Of a stretch of 64,000 nucleotides of DNA, positions 52,563-60,023 are shown one piece after another (the first letter of the stretch is position 1; the number at the start of each line of letters is the position of its first letter). The notes below the pieces were generated by a model that searched no databases, was not told the origin of the DNA, and saw only the letters and a program-made list of their open reading frames with translations. The DNA comes from Streptomyces sp. T12 (GTDB lineage: Bacteria > Actinomycetota > Actinomycetes > Streptomycetales > Streptomycetaceae): the NCBI RefSeq assembly GCF_028736035.1, contig NZ_CP117866.1, positions 2,480,001-2,544,000 of the forward strand, given 5' to 3'. Position numbers and translations under genes: made by a program.

Positions 52563-53093
52563 ATGGCTTCCGAGGACGACGAGGAGAAGGGCGGCAGCAC
52601 GGCCGCCGGACAGCCGGACGCGACGAACGCGGAGCCGGCCGTCGACCCGAAGATCGCCGCCGCCGTGGCCGCCGCCGAGGCCGCCGGCCCGCAGAGCGGC
52701 GAGCCCGTGCGGATCGACAGCTGGATCTGGGCCGTACGCCTGGTCAAGACCCGCTCCCTGGGCGCCGCCGCCTGCAAGGGCGGGCACGTGCGCGTGAACG
52801 GCCAGAACGTGAAGCCCGCCCACTCGCTGCGCGTCGGCGACGAGGTGCGCGTGCGGCAGGAGAACCGGGAGCGGATCGTCATCGTCAAGCGGCTCATCCG
52901 CAAGCGGGTCGGCGCCCCGGTGGCGGTCCAGTGCTACGTCGACAACTCGCCCCCTCCCCCGCCGCGCGAGGCCGTCGCCCCGGCCGGCATCCGCGACCGC
53001 GGCACGGGCCGGCCGACCAAACGGGACCGGCGCGAGATGGAACGGCTGCGCGGGCTCATGGGCGGCGGAGCCGAAAGGCCGCGCGGACAGTGA
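52563..53093 (+). CDS. S4 domain RNA-binding protein (Hsp15-like)
   Basis: 176 residues. A variable Ala/Glu-rich N-terminus (1-48) precedes an S4 domain (R-I-D-S-W-I-W-A-V-R-L-V-K-T-R-S, ACKGGHVRVNGQNVKPAHSL, LRVGDEVRV) and a basic tail with G-R-P-T-K-R-D-R-R-E-M-E-R-L as in Hsp15. Probably binds stalled or free 50S ribosomes; inferred from family. Divergent from the glycosylase gene with about 50 bases between starts. Confidence 0.93.
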   Translation: MASEDDEEKGGSTAAGQPDATNAEPAVDPKIAAAVAAAEAAGPQSGEPVRIDSWIWAVRLVKTRSLGAAACKGGHVRVNGQNVKPAHSLRVGDEVRVRQENRERIVIVKRLIRKRVGAPVAVQCYVDNSPPPPPREAVAPAGIRDRGTGRPTKRDRREMERLRGLMGGGAERPRGQ

Positions 53094-53095
53094 CA

Positions 53096-53151
53096 TACGG
53101 CGGTGGCGTCCGGCGCGAGCCTTCCAGGCACCGCCGGACGCCACCGCCGTA
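53096..53151. terminator. Perfect 20-bp inverted repeat between convergent genes
   Basis: Arms 53096-53115 and 53132-53151 are exact complements over 20 bp with a 16-base loop. It lies just past the S4-protein stop and ends four bases before the DoxX stop, so serves as a strong bidirectional terminator. Confidence 0.85.
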
Positions 53152-53154
53152 ACG

Positions 53155-53610
53155 TCACGCCCGTCGTCGCAGCAGCCGCAGCAGCTCCGCGTTGGAGTCG
53201 CGCCGCGCCCACGCGATCAGGGCGAACGGCACGATCAGGATGAGCGGTGTCGCGGCGTACTGCGCGTCGAAGGCGGCGATCTGGACGACGAACGCGCCCA
53301 CCATCAGTCCGATGAACGCCATGGCCGCCACCGACTGCAGCACCGGGATCAACAGCGCGATGGCTCCGGCGAGTTCGAGGGCACCGATGGTGTACATGCC
53401 CGCACTGCCCCAGCCGAGTTCGTCGAACGTGTCTGCCGCGGAGGAGTGCGCGATCAGCTTGGGCAGGGCGCTCGCGATGCCCATGAAGAGCGCGAGCAGC
53501 ACCTGCAGGCCGCGCAGGGCGATACGGGCCCGGCGGCCGCGCGCAGTCGTGGACTCGGCGACGAGGGTGCCGGTGGAGGCGGACGTGACGGGGACGGAGC
53601 TCTCGGACAT
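53155..53610 (-). CDS. DoxX family membrane protein
   Basis: 151 residues with four membrane helices. DoxX-like pattern: R-G-L-Q-V-L-L-A-L-F-M-G-I-A-S-A-L-P-K-L, a second segment Y-T-I-G-A-L-E-L-A-G-A-I-A-L-L-I-P, and VPFALIAWARR near the end. Family members are linked to quinone or sulfur redox; role here unknown. A 25-residue polar Ser/Thr-rich lead precedes the first helix. Confidence 0.88.
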   Translation of the reverse strand: MSESSVPVTSASTGTLVAESTTARGRRARIALRGLQVLLALFMGIASALPKLIAHSSAADTFDELGWGSAGMYTIGALELAGAIALLIPVLQSVAAMAFIGLMVGAFVVQIAAFDAQYAATPLILIVPFALIAWARRDSNAELLRLLRRRA

Positions 53611-53713
53611 GGGGGTCTCCTGTGTGAAGCGGTGGTCCGTGGTGCTGTCACAGAGGTAGACCGGCCGACGCCGCGGAACTCATCGCCGTACGAACGCAAT
53701 TGCCGACGGAATC

Positions 53714-54625
53714 TCACCCGCGTGCGTCGAACGCCAGCCACCCGTGCCCGATGTACCAGTGCCCGCCCGCCCGCAGATGGTCTCCGACGGCACGCTCCAC
53801 CGCCGTGCGGCGCGGCAGGCTCTCGACCGGCAACTCCGGGTCGCCGAAGACGAATTGGACCGGCTCGGTGTCGGCCGGCTCGGTGTCCTCGCGGGCGACA
53901 CTGAAGCGCTCCTGGAACCGGACGATGTTGGAGTCCCCGGGAAGGTACTTCCTGAGCTGCGGGTCCAGCAGCCAGGAGTGACAGGTCGCCGTCCGGTACC
54001 GCTCCTCGGGAAAGTGGCGGGCGAAGAACTCCCGGGCCAGCGCCAGGGATCGGTCGACGGCGGCCGGAGACAGCGGCCCGTGGAAGTCGGGGATGTGCAG
54101 GGTGAGGCAGCGCGAGTGCGGACCCACGTCGAGCCCGGCCGCCGCGAGCCGCATCCCCGTCCGCTGCCCGAGCCGCGCCCGCTCGAACTGCAGGCGCCCC
54201 AGCTGGTACAGCTCGCCGCGGAAGTGATGGGTGAGCCACCAGGGAGCCTGCACGCCCACCCGGCCGTACCGCCTGCGGTGCACGGCCATGTTCCGCCCGA
54301 GGTCGACGAGGGTGCGCCGGGCGACGTCGGCCGGGATGCCGCGGGCGCGGTGGTACGCGCGCGTGTACGGCAGCGCGGCGACGAAGACGTACACCGGGAA
54401 GCAGCGCTGCAGGGCGCCCGAGGCCCAGTCGAGGTCGGGCAGGTCGACCGGGCGGCCGACCTCACCCATCCCCTGGACGAGCTCGTCGACGGACCGCTCG
54501 AGGACCTGCCGCAGCTCGGGGTCGTCCGTCACCCGCCGGCCCATGCGTACGAGGCCGTTGACTTCCTCGTGGGGTACGCCGAGGTCGAGCAGTACTTCGG
54601 CCAGTTCATCGGTGTCCGGCAGCAC
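53714..54625 (-). CDS. Acyltransferase domain-containing protein
   Basis: 303 residues of an actinobacterial family with an N-terminal helical domain (LAEVLLDLGVPHEEVNGLVR) and a GNAT-like C-terminal domain. Recurrent segments are Y-T-R-A-Y-H-R-A-R-G-I-P, GLDVGPHSRCLTLHIPDFHG, C-H-S-W-L-L-D-P-Q-L and the R-F-Q-E-R-F stretch. I recall these being annotated as acyltransferases, but no catalytic residue is proven here. Starts with GTG 54625; divergent from the small membrane protein gene. Confidence 0.8.
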   Translation of the reverse strand: MLPDTDELAEVLLDLGVPHEEVNGLVRMGRRVTDDPELRQVLERSVDELVQGMGEVGRPVDLPDLDWASGALQRCFPVYVFVAALPYTRAYHRARGIPADVARRTLVDLGRNMAVHRRRYGRVGVQAPWWLTHHFRGELYQLGRLQFERARLGQRTGMRLAAAGLDVGPHSRCLTLHIPDFHGPLSPAAVDRSLALAREFFARHFPEERYRTATCHSWLLDPQLRKYLPGDSNIVRFQERFSVAREDTEPADTEPVQFVFGDPELPVESLPRRTAVERAVGDHLRAGGHWYIGHGWLAFDARG

Positions 54626-54671
54626 GAGGCCCCCTGCGAGGAGTACGAGGAGTACGTTTCAAGGAGGAGTG

Positions 54672-54980
54672 GTGGTCCCGATGCGTACGGGCAGTGAGCC
54701 GACGACGGCGCGCAGTGCACTGCGGGCCCGCTTCTGGCTGTGCGTGTGGGGCCTGGTCTGGGCGATCTTCGGTACCGCCGCGTTCTCGCTCGCGGGCCGT
54801 CCCGGCTGGGCGGCGGCCTGCGGCGTGCTGTGGCTGGTGGTCACGATCGACATGGCCATGGTCCTCAGGCACATCCGCCAGGGCCCGCACTATCAGCCGG
54901 GCCGCGACATCCCGCCGTATCGCCCGCCCGAGAACCGCTCCTACCGGCCGCCCCCGCCGGACGGCAACCGCCACCCCTAG
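54672..54980 (+). CDS. Small membrane protein
   Basis: 102 residues. Two membrane helices (FWLCVWGLVWAIFGTAAFSL and WAAACGVLWLVVTIDMAMVL) and a Pro/Arg-rich cytosolic tail (QGPHYQPGRDIPPYRPPENR) with Y-R-P-P repeats. AGGAGG at 54662-54667 favours GTG 54672; ATG 54681 would leave 13 bases spacing. Function unknown. Confidence 0.75.
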   Translation: MVPMRTGSEPTTARSALRARFWLCVWGLVWAIFGTAAFSLAGRPGWAAACGVLWLVVTIDMAMVLRHIRQGPHYQPGRDIPPYRPPENRSYRPPPPDGNRHP

Positions 54981-55014
54981 TCGCACCGGCAGATCCGCCG
55001 CCCCCGGTCGCCGC

Positions 55015-55395
55015 TCACGCGTCGAACCGTGCTGCCTTGAGGTAATCCGGGTTCGGATCGAGCGCGGCCGCCAGCCGGAAGTGGCGCTTGGCCTGGTCGG
55101 GCCGCCCCTGGCGCTCGTAGGTGCGAGCGAGCGCGAAGTGCGCGAACGCGTTGTCCGGCTCGCGCTCCAGGACGATGGTGAACTCCAGCTCGGCGGGCCG
55201 CAGTTGCGCGGCGGCGAAGAAGGCACGCGCGCGCAGCAGCCGGGCCGCGGTGTTCTCCGGGTGCACGGCGATGACCCCGTCGAGCAGCTTCACCGCGCCC
55301 CGCGGGTCCCGCGCGGCGAGCAGATGCTCGGCGGCACGGAAGTCGATGACATGCGTCTCCGGAGTACGTCCGGTCGAACCGCTGGTCTCGGGCAC
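55015..55395 (-). CDS. Tetratricopeptide repeat protein
   Basis: 126 residues built of about three TPR units (AAEHLLAARDPRGAVKLLDG, ALARTYERQGRPDQAKRHFR and LRARAFFAAAQLRPAELEFT). Likely a small protein-binding scaffold. GTG 55395 with GGAAGGAC upstream. Lies just downstream of coaE on the same strand; function otherwise unknown. Confidence 0.9.
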   Translation of the reverse strand: MPETSGSTGRTPETHVIDFRAAEHLLAARDPRGAVKLLDGVIAVHPENTAARLLRARAFFAAAQLRPAELEFTIVLEREPDNAFAHFALARTYERQGRPDQAKRHFRLAAALDPNPDYLKAARFDA

Positions 55396-55466
55396 GGCAA
55401 AGTCCTTCCCTCACTGGAGGAGTTCAACGCGCGAACGACATGCCCCTATTCCTGCGACGACAGGGA

Positions 55467-56081
55467 CTACCGGTCCCCCTGCGCCCCGTGGGCCCGGCGC
55501 ACGAGCTCGTCCCAGACGTCCTTCACCCGCCGCTGAAGCTCTTCCAGCGGTACGTCGTTGTCGATCACGATGTCCGCGATCTCCCGGCGCTTCTCACGCG
55601 TCGACTGCGCGGCCATACGCGCGCGTGCGTCGTCCTCGGTCATGCCGCGCAGCCTGACGAGCCGGTCGAGCTGGGTCTCCGGGCCGGCGTCGACGACGAC
55701 CACGACGTCGTACAGCGGCGCCAGGCCGTTCTCCGTGAGGAGCGGGACGTCATGGACGACGACGGCGTCCTCGGCGGCGGCCTCTTCGAGCTCGCGGGAG
55801 CGGGCGCCGACGAGGGGGTGCACGATCGAGTTCAGTACGGCGAGTCTGTCGGGGTCGGCGAAGACGATCGAGCCCAGCTTGGGCCGGTCCAGGCTGCCGT
55901 CCTCGGCGAGTACCTCCTCACCGAACGCCTCCACGACGGCGGCAAGGCCGGGCGTGCCGGGCGCGACGACCTCGCGCGCGATGCGGTCCGCGTCGATCAG
56001 CACGGCCCCGCACTCGACGAGCAGCCGCGACACCTCGCTCTTACCGGCTCCGATGCCCCCGGTCAGGCCCACCTTCAGCAT
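55467..56081 (-). CDS. coaE: Dephospho-CoA kinase
   Basis: 204 residues. Last step of coenzyme A synthesis, phosphorylating the 3'-OH of dephospho-CoA. P-loop [11 protein letters not shown] near the start, [19 protein letters not shown] with the catalytic Asp, a lid-type [10 protein letters not shown] motif (Gln and Arg in the substrate region) and the ADIVIDN segment. ATG 56081 is chosen so the protein begins M-L-K-V-G-L-T-G-G; the eight extra codons upstream are unlikely. Confidence 0.97.
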   Translation of the reverse strand: MLKVGLTGGIGAGKSEVSRLLVECGAVLIDADRIAREVVAPGTPGLAAVVEAFGEEVLAEDGSLDRPKLGSIVFADPDRLAVLNSIVHPLVGARSRELEEAAAEDAVVVHDVPLLTENGLAPLYDVVVVVDAGPETQLDRLVRLRGMTEDDARARMAAQSTREKRREIADIVIDNDVPLEELQRRVKDVWDELVRRAHGAQGDR

Positions 56082-56138
56082 GACGGGAAGCTTAGGCCCT
56101 GCCACCGACAGCGCACCCGGCAGGACCGGACCCCTCCC

Positions 56139-57077
56139 TCAGTTCTCGCCCTCACGCTCCGCCAGGAACCGCTCGAACTCCCGCCCGATCTCGTCGGCCG
56201 ACGGGATGTCCACGGGCTCGGCGAGCATGTTGCCGCGGGTCTCGGCCCCGGCGATCGCGTCGTACTGGTGCTCCAGGCCCTCGACGAGGTTGGTGAGCTC
56301 CTCGTCGCCCTCGCGGATCTGGCGGTCGATCTCGTTCTGCGTGCGGTGGGCCTCCGTACGCAGGGAGTGCGCGATGCCCGGCAGGACCAGTCCGGTCGCC
56401 GCCGTGACGGCCTCCAGCACGGTCAGGGCCGCGTCCGGGTACGCCGAGCGGGCGATGTAATGCGGGACGTGCGCGGCGACGCCCAGGACCTCGTGGCCGG
56501 CCTCCATGAGCCGGTATTCGATCAGGGACTCGGCGCTGCCGGGCACCTGCGCCTCGTCAAAGGGGCTGCGGTGGCCCGGGACGAGGTCGGTGCGGTTGCC
56601 GTGCGGGGTGACACCGACCGGGCGGGTGTGCGGGACGCCCATCGGGATGCCGTGGAAGTTCACCGACAGGCGTACCCCGAGCCGCTCGACGATCTGCTGG
56701 ACGGCCGCGGCGAAGCGCTCCCACTCCACGTCCGGCTCGGGCCCGGACAGCAGCAGGAAGGGCGCCCCGGTGGCGTCCTGCACGAGCCGCACCTCGATGG
56801 CGGGCACCTCGTACGCGGCCCAGCGGTCGCGCTTGAACGTCAGCAGCGGACGGCGGGCGCGGTAGTCCACCAGCCGGTCGTGGTCGAAGCGGGCGACGAG
56901 CTGGTGGGGCAGCGACTCCAGGAGCCCGTCGACGATCTGGTCGCCGGTCTCACCCGCATCGATGTATCCGTCGAAGTGGTAGAGCATGACAAGGCCGGCC
57001 GACTCCTGGGCGAGCGCCATGTCGACGACAGCCAGGCCCTTCGGCTCCCATGCGTACAAACCCTGCGGATCAAGCAC
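56139..57077 (-). CDS. PAC2 family protein
   Basis: 312 residues. PAC2 (proteasome-assembly-chaperone-like) fold: [30 protein letters not shown] and a conserved [11 protein letters not shown] segment, with a helical C-terminus ([20 protein letters not shown]). In actinobacteria these are of unknown role, perhaps linked to proteasome or carboxylate-amine ligase systems. GTG 57077 has GAGGAG upstream. Between coaE and rpsA. Confidence 0.9.
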   Translation of the reverse strand: MLDPQGLYAWEPKGLAVVDMALAQESAGLVMLYHFDGYIDAGETGDQIVDGLLESLPHQLVARFDHDRLVDYRARRPLLTFKRDRWAAYEVPAIEVRLVQDATGAPFLLLSGPEPDVEWERFAAAVQQIVERLGVRLSVNFHGIPMGVPHTRPVGVTPHGNRTDLVPGHRSPFDEAQVPGSAESLIEYRLMEAGHEVLGVAAHVPHYIARSAYPDAALTVLEAVTAATGLVLPGIAHSLRTEAHRTQNEIDRQIREGDEELTNLVEGLEHQYDAIAGAETRGNMLAEPVDIPSADEIGREFERFLAEREGEN

Positions 57078-57247
57078 TGTGACCGCTCCTCCTCGTGTCC
57101 GTACGTCACAACGCCCTTACGGGCGTGGGCATTCCCGAGGGAGAAGGCCATGATCTTGAGGACGGCACGGGCAACGCCGCCAAGGGGCGCGAGGAACTGC
57201 GCGACAAGCCCCACCGGCCCACAGCCGAAACACGACCCAAAAACGCC

Positions 57248-57281
57248 TGAGGGACCGCACCCCGAAAGGTACGGTCCCTCA
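57248..57281 (-). terminator. Rho-independent terminator of rpsA
   Basis: TGAGGGACCG (57248-57257) pairs with CGGTCCCTCA (57272-57281) over a 14-base loop. Read in the rpsA direction the stem is followed by GCGTTTTTGGG, giving the T-run expected of an intrinsic terminator, 30 bases past the rpsA stop. Confidence 0.9.
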
Positions 57282-57311
57282 GTCAGCTGCTAAGCCTCAG
57301 CGAGCCAGCGT

Positions 57312-58805
57312 TCAGCTCTGGCCGCCCGCGAGCTTCTCGCGGAGCGCGGCCAGCGCCTCGTCCGAGGCCAGCGCGCCGGAGTTGTCCGGGCCCTCGGAGG
57401 AGTACGAGCCGCCACCGGACGCGGCCGGAGCCGCAGCCTCGCCGCCCTCGGCCGCGGCAGCGGCGTCGGCCTCGCGCGACTTGATGACCTGCTGCTGGTG
57501 CTGCTCGAAGCGGGTCTGCGCCTCGGCGTACTGGTGCTCCCACGCCTCGCGCTGGGTCTCGTAGCCCTCGAGCCAGTCGTTGGTCTCGGGGTCGAAGCCC
57601 TCGGGGTAGATGTAGTTGCCCTGGTCGTCGTACGAGGCAGCCATGCCGTACAGGGTCGGGTCGAACTCGACCGTGGCCGGGTCGGCACCGAAGGCCTCGT
57701 TGGCCTGCTTCAGCGAGAGGCTGATGCGGCGGCGCTCGAGGTCGATGTCGATGACCTTGACGAAGATCTCGTCGTTGACCTGGACGACCTGCTCCGGGAT
57801 CTCCACGTGGCGCTCGGCCAGCTCGGAGATGTGGACCAGACCCTCGATGCCCTCGTCCACGCGGACGAACGCACCGAACGGAACCAGCTTCGTGACCTTG
57901 CCGGGCACGACCTGGCCGATCTGGTGGGTCCGGGCGAACTGCTGCCACGGGTCTTCCTGCGTCGCCTTCAGCGACAGGGAGACACGCTCGCGGTCCATGT
58001 CGACGTCGAGGACCTCGACGGTGACTTCCTGGCCGACCTCGACAACCTCGGAGGGGTGGTCGATGTGCTTCCAGGAGAGCTCGGAGACGTGGACCAGACC
58101 GTCGACGCCACCCAGGTCCACGAAGGCACCGAAGTTGACGATCGAGGAGACGACGCCGGAACGGACCTGGCCCTTCTGCAGGGTCGTGAGGAACGTCTGG
58201 CGGACCTCGGACTGGGTCTGCTCGAGCCAGGCACGGCGGGACAGGACCACGTTGTTGCGGTTCTTGTCCAGCTCGATGATCTTGGCCTCGAGCTCCTTGC
58301 CCACGTAGGGCTGGAGGTCGCGAACGCGGCGCATCTCGACCAGGGAGGCCGGGAGGAAGCCACGGAGGCCGATGTCGAGGATGAGACCACCCTTGACGAC
58401 CTCGATGACGGTACCGGTGACGATCCCGTCCTCTTCCTTGATCTTCTCGATGGTGCCCCAGGCACGCTCGTACTGGGCGCGCTTCTTCGAGAGGATCAGG
58501 CGGCCTTCCTTGTCCTCCTTCTGAAGAACAAGGGCTTCGATCTCGTCACCGACGGCGACGACCTCGTTGGGGTCGACGTCGTGCTTGATCGAGAGCTCAC
58601 GGCTCGGGATAACGCCTTCGGTCTTGTAACCGATGTCGAGCAGGACCTCGTCCCGGTCGACCTTCACGATGACGCCGTCGACGATGTCGCCGTCGTTGAA
58701 GTACTTGATCGTCTCGTCGATCGCGGCGAGGAAGGCTTCCTCGTTACCGATGTCGTTGACCGCTACCTGCGGGGTGGTTGCGGTGGTCTCGGTGCTGCTC
58801 GTCAT
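57312..58805 (-). CDS. rpsA: 30S ribosomal protein S1
   Basis: 497 residues, the actinobacterial S1 length. Four S1 domains in tandem: about 35-105 (GDIVDGVIVKVDRDEVLLDI), 120-185 (VTGTVIEVVKGGLILDIGLR), 205-275 (VRSGVVSSIVNFGAFVDLGG) and 290-360 (VVPGKVTKLVPFGAFVRVDE), each closing with a SL-type element such as R-V-S-L-S-L-K. A Gln/Glu- and Ala-rich acidic tail follows. Binds mRNA on the 30S subunit. ATG 58805 chosen. It has its own promoter, structured leader and terminator. Confidence 0.98.
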   Translation of the reverse strand: MTSSTETTATTPQVAVNDIGNEEAFLAAIDETIKYFNDGDIVDGVIVKVDRDEVLLDIGYKTEGVIPSRELSIKHDVDPNEVVAVGDEIEALVLQKEDKEGRLILSKKRAQYERAWGTIEKIKEEDGIVTGTVIEVVKGGLILDIGLRGFLPASLVEMRRVRDLQPYVGKELEAKIIELDKNRNNVVLSRRAWLEQTQSEVRQTFLTTLQKGQVRSGVVSSIVNFGAFVDLGGVDGLVHVSELSWKHIDHPSEVVEVGQEVTVEVLDVDMDRERVSLSLKATQEDPWQQFARTHQIGQVVPGKVTKLVPFGAFVRVDEGIEGLVHISELAERHVEIPEQVVQVNDEIFVKVIDIDLERRRISLSLKQANEAFGADPATVEFDPTLYGMAASYDDQGNYIYPEGFDPETNDWLEGYETQREAWEHQYAEAQTRFEQHQQQVIKSREADAAAAAEGGEAAAPAASGGGSYSSEGPDNSGALASDEALAALREKLAGGQS

Positions 58806-58896
58806 GTGGGAAAGGGCTCCGGTACGGACATTGAAGTCGTAGGTACTGCTACGCCGGGAGCCCGTATCGCTCTGAAGAAGCCGGACAGCCAAGGAA

Positions 58897-58936
58897 GCGC
58901 CTCACCAACGCTGGTGATGCGCCTCGAAAACCGAGG
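58897..58936 (-). promoter_or_regulatory. Two tandem hairpins in the rpsA leader
   Basis: Hairpin one: TCACCA-N4-TGGTGA (58902-58917) extended outside by GCGC/GCGC. Hairpin two: CCTCG-AAAAC-CGAGG (58922-58936). They lie about 92-130 bases before the rpsA start codon within the predicted 190-base leader and could serve S1 autoregulation. Confidence 0.5.
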
Positions 58937-59002
58937 GGACATACAACAGATGCGAGCGCAGCCTGCTACGTCTGAGGTGCGCAGGCCCGCAGCGCAACTT
59001 GT

Positions 59003-59031
59003 AGCATACGGGGGCAGCCGGGCAGGGTCAA
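59003..59031 (-). promoter_or_regulatory. Principal-sigma-type promoter of rpsA
   Basis: On the minus strand TTGACC (59026-59031), exactly 17 bases, then TATGCT (59003-59008). Predicted transcript start near 58996, leaving a leader of about 190 bases before rpsA. Confidence 0.8.
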
Positions 59032-59179
59032 TGCGCGAAGGCGCACACCCGGGGCGGATCGCCGCATACCCGGCACAAAACCTGTCTCCTGAGGCCACAC
59101 AGGCCTTGGGACGCCTCTTGCGTGACACCACCGGGGGGCCGCGCCATTCAGGTGACGGAAGAGTACGACGAGGGAGCCG

Positions 59180-60019
59180 ATCATCCAAGAGCCCGTATCG
59201 CCCGATATCGCGTCCGACGCCGCCTCCGTCGAAGCGGAGGCCACCCGGCGCGACGCCGGTGTCGCGGAGAGTTCCCGGGCCAACCGGGGCTGGTGGGACC
59301 GCAACGCCGACGAGTACCAGATCGAGCACGGCACGTTCCTCGGCGACGACCGCTTCGTGTGGGGCCCCGAGGGCCTGGACGAGGTGGAGGCCGAGCTGCT
59401 CGGCCCGCCGGAGGATCTCAAGGGCAAGGACGTCCTGGAGATCGGCGCCGGCGCCGCCCAGTGCTCGCGCTGGCTGACCGCGCAGGGGGCCCGCCCGGTC
59501 GCCCTGGACATCTCCCACCGCCAGCTCCAGCACGCCCTGCGCATCGGCGGCGCGTTCCCCCTGGTCTGTGCCGACGCGGGCGCCCTCCCCTTCGCCGACG
59601 CCTCCTTCGACCTGGCGTGCTCGGCGTACGGCGCGCTGCCGTTCGTCGCCGACCCGGTGCTGGTGCTGCGGGAGGTGCGGCGGGTGCTGCGGCCGGGCGG
59701 ACGCCTCGTCTTCTCCGTCACCCACCCCATCCGCTGGGCCTTCCCGGACGAGCCCGGCCCGGAGGGCCTGTCCGTCTCGGCCTCGTACTTCGACCGCACG
59801 CCGTACGTCGAGCAGGACGACGAGGGCCGCGCGGTCTACGTCGAGCACCACCGCACGGTCGGCGACCGGGTGCGGGACGTCGTGGCCGCGGGGTTCCGGC
59901 TGGTGGACCTGGTCGAGCCGGAGTGGCCGGCCTGGAACAACTCGGAGTGGGGCGGCTGGTCGCCGCTGCGCGGGAACCTGATCCCGGGGACGGCGATCTT
60001 CGTGTGCGTACGAGACTGA
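59180..60019 (+). CDS. SAM-dependent methyltransferase without a canonical start codon
   Basis: About 279 residues if started at the ATC at 59180. Class I methyltransferase: conserved N-R-G-W-W-D-R-N-A-D-E-Y-Q before the fold, motif I L-E-I-G-A-G-A-A-Q-C-S-R-W-L, PVALDISHRQLQHAL, L-P-F-A-D-A-S-F-D-L and VLRPGGRLVFSVTHPIRWA. The first in-frame ATG/GTG/TTG is GTG 59357, which would delete the conserved opening. Between the in-frame stop at 59153 and 59357 there is no canonical start, but GAGGGAG stands just before ATC 59180, where a single change would give ATG. hrpB follows four bases downstream. Confidence 0.8.
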   Translation: MIQEPVSPDIASDAASVEAEATRRDAGVAESSRANRGWWDRNADEYQIEHGTFLGDDRFVWGPEGLDEVEAELLGPPEDLKGKDVLEIGAGAAQCSRWLTAQGARPVALDISHRQLQHALRIGGAFPLVCADAGALPFADASFDLACSAYGALPFVADPVLVLREVRRVLRPGGRLVFSVTHPIRWAFPDEPGPEGLSVSASYFDRTPYVEQDDEGRAVYVEHHRTVGDRVRDVVAAGFRLVDLVEPEWPAWNNSEWGGWSPLRGNLIPGTAIFVCVRD

Positions 60020-60023
60020 GAGC

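Noticed and set aside
57498..59477. 659-codon plus-strand open frame
   Set aside because: Antisense of rpsA; Leu/Asp/Val repetition mirrors S1 codons.
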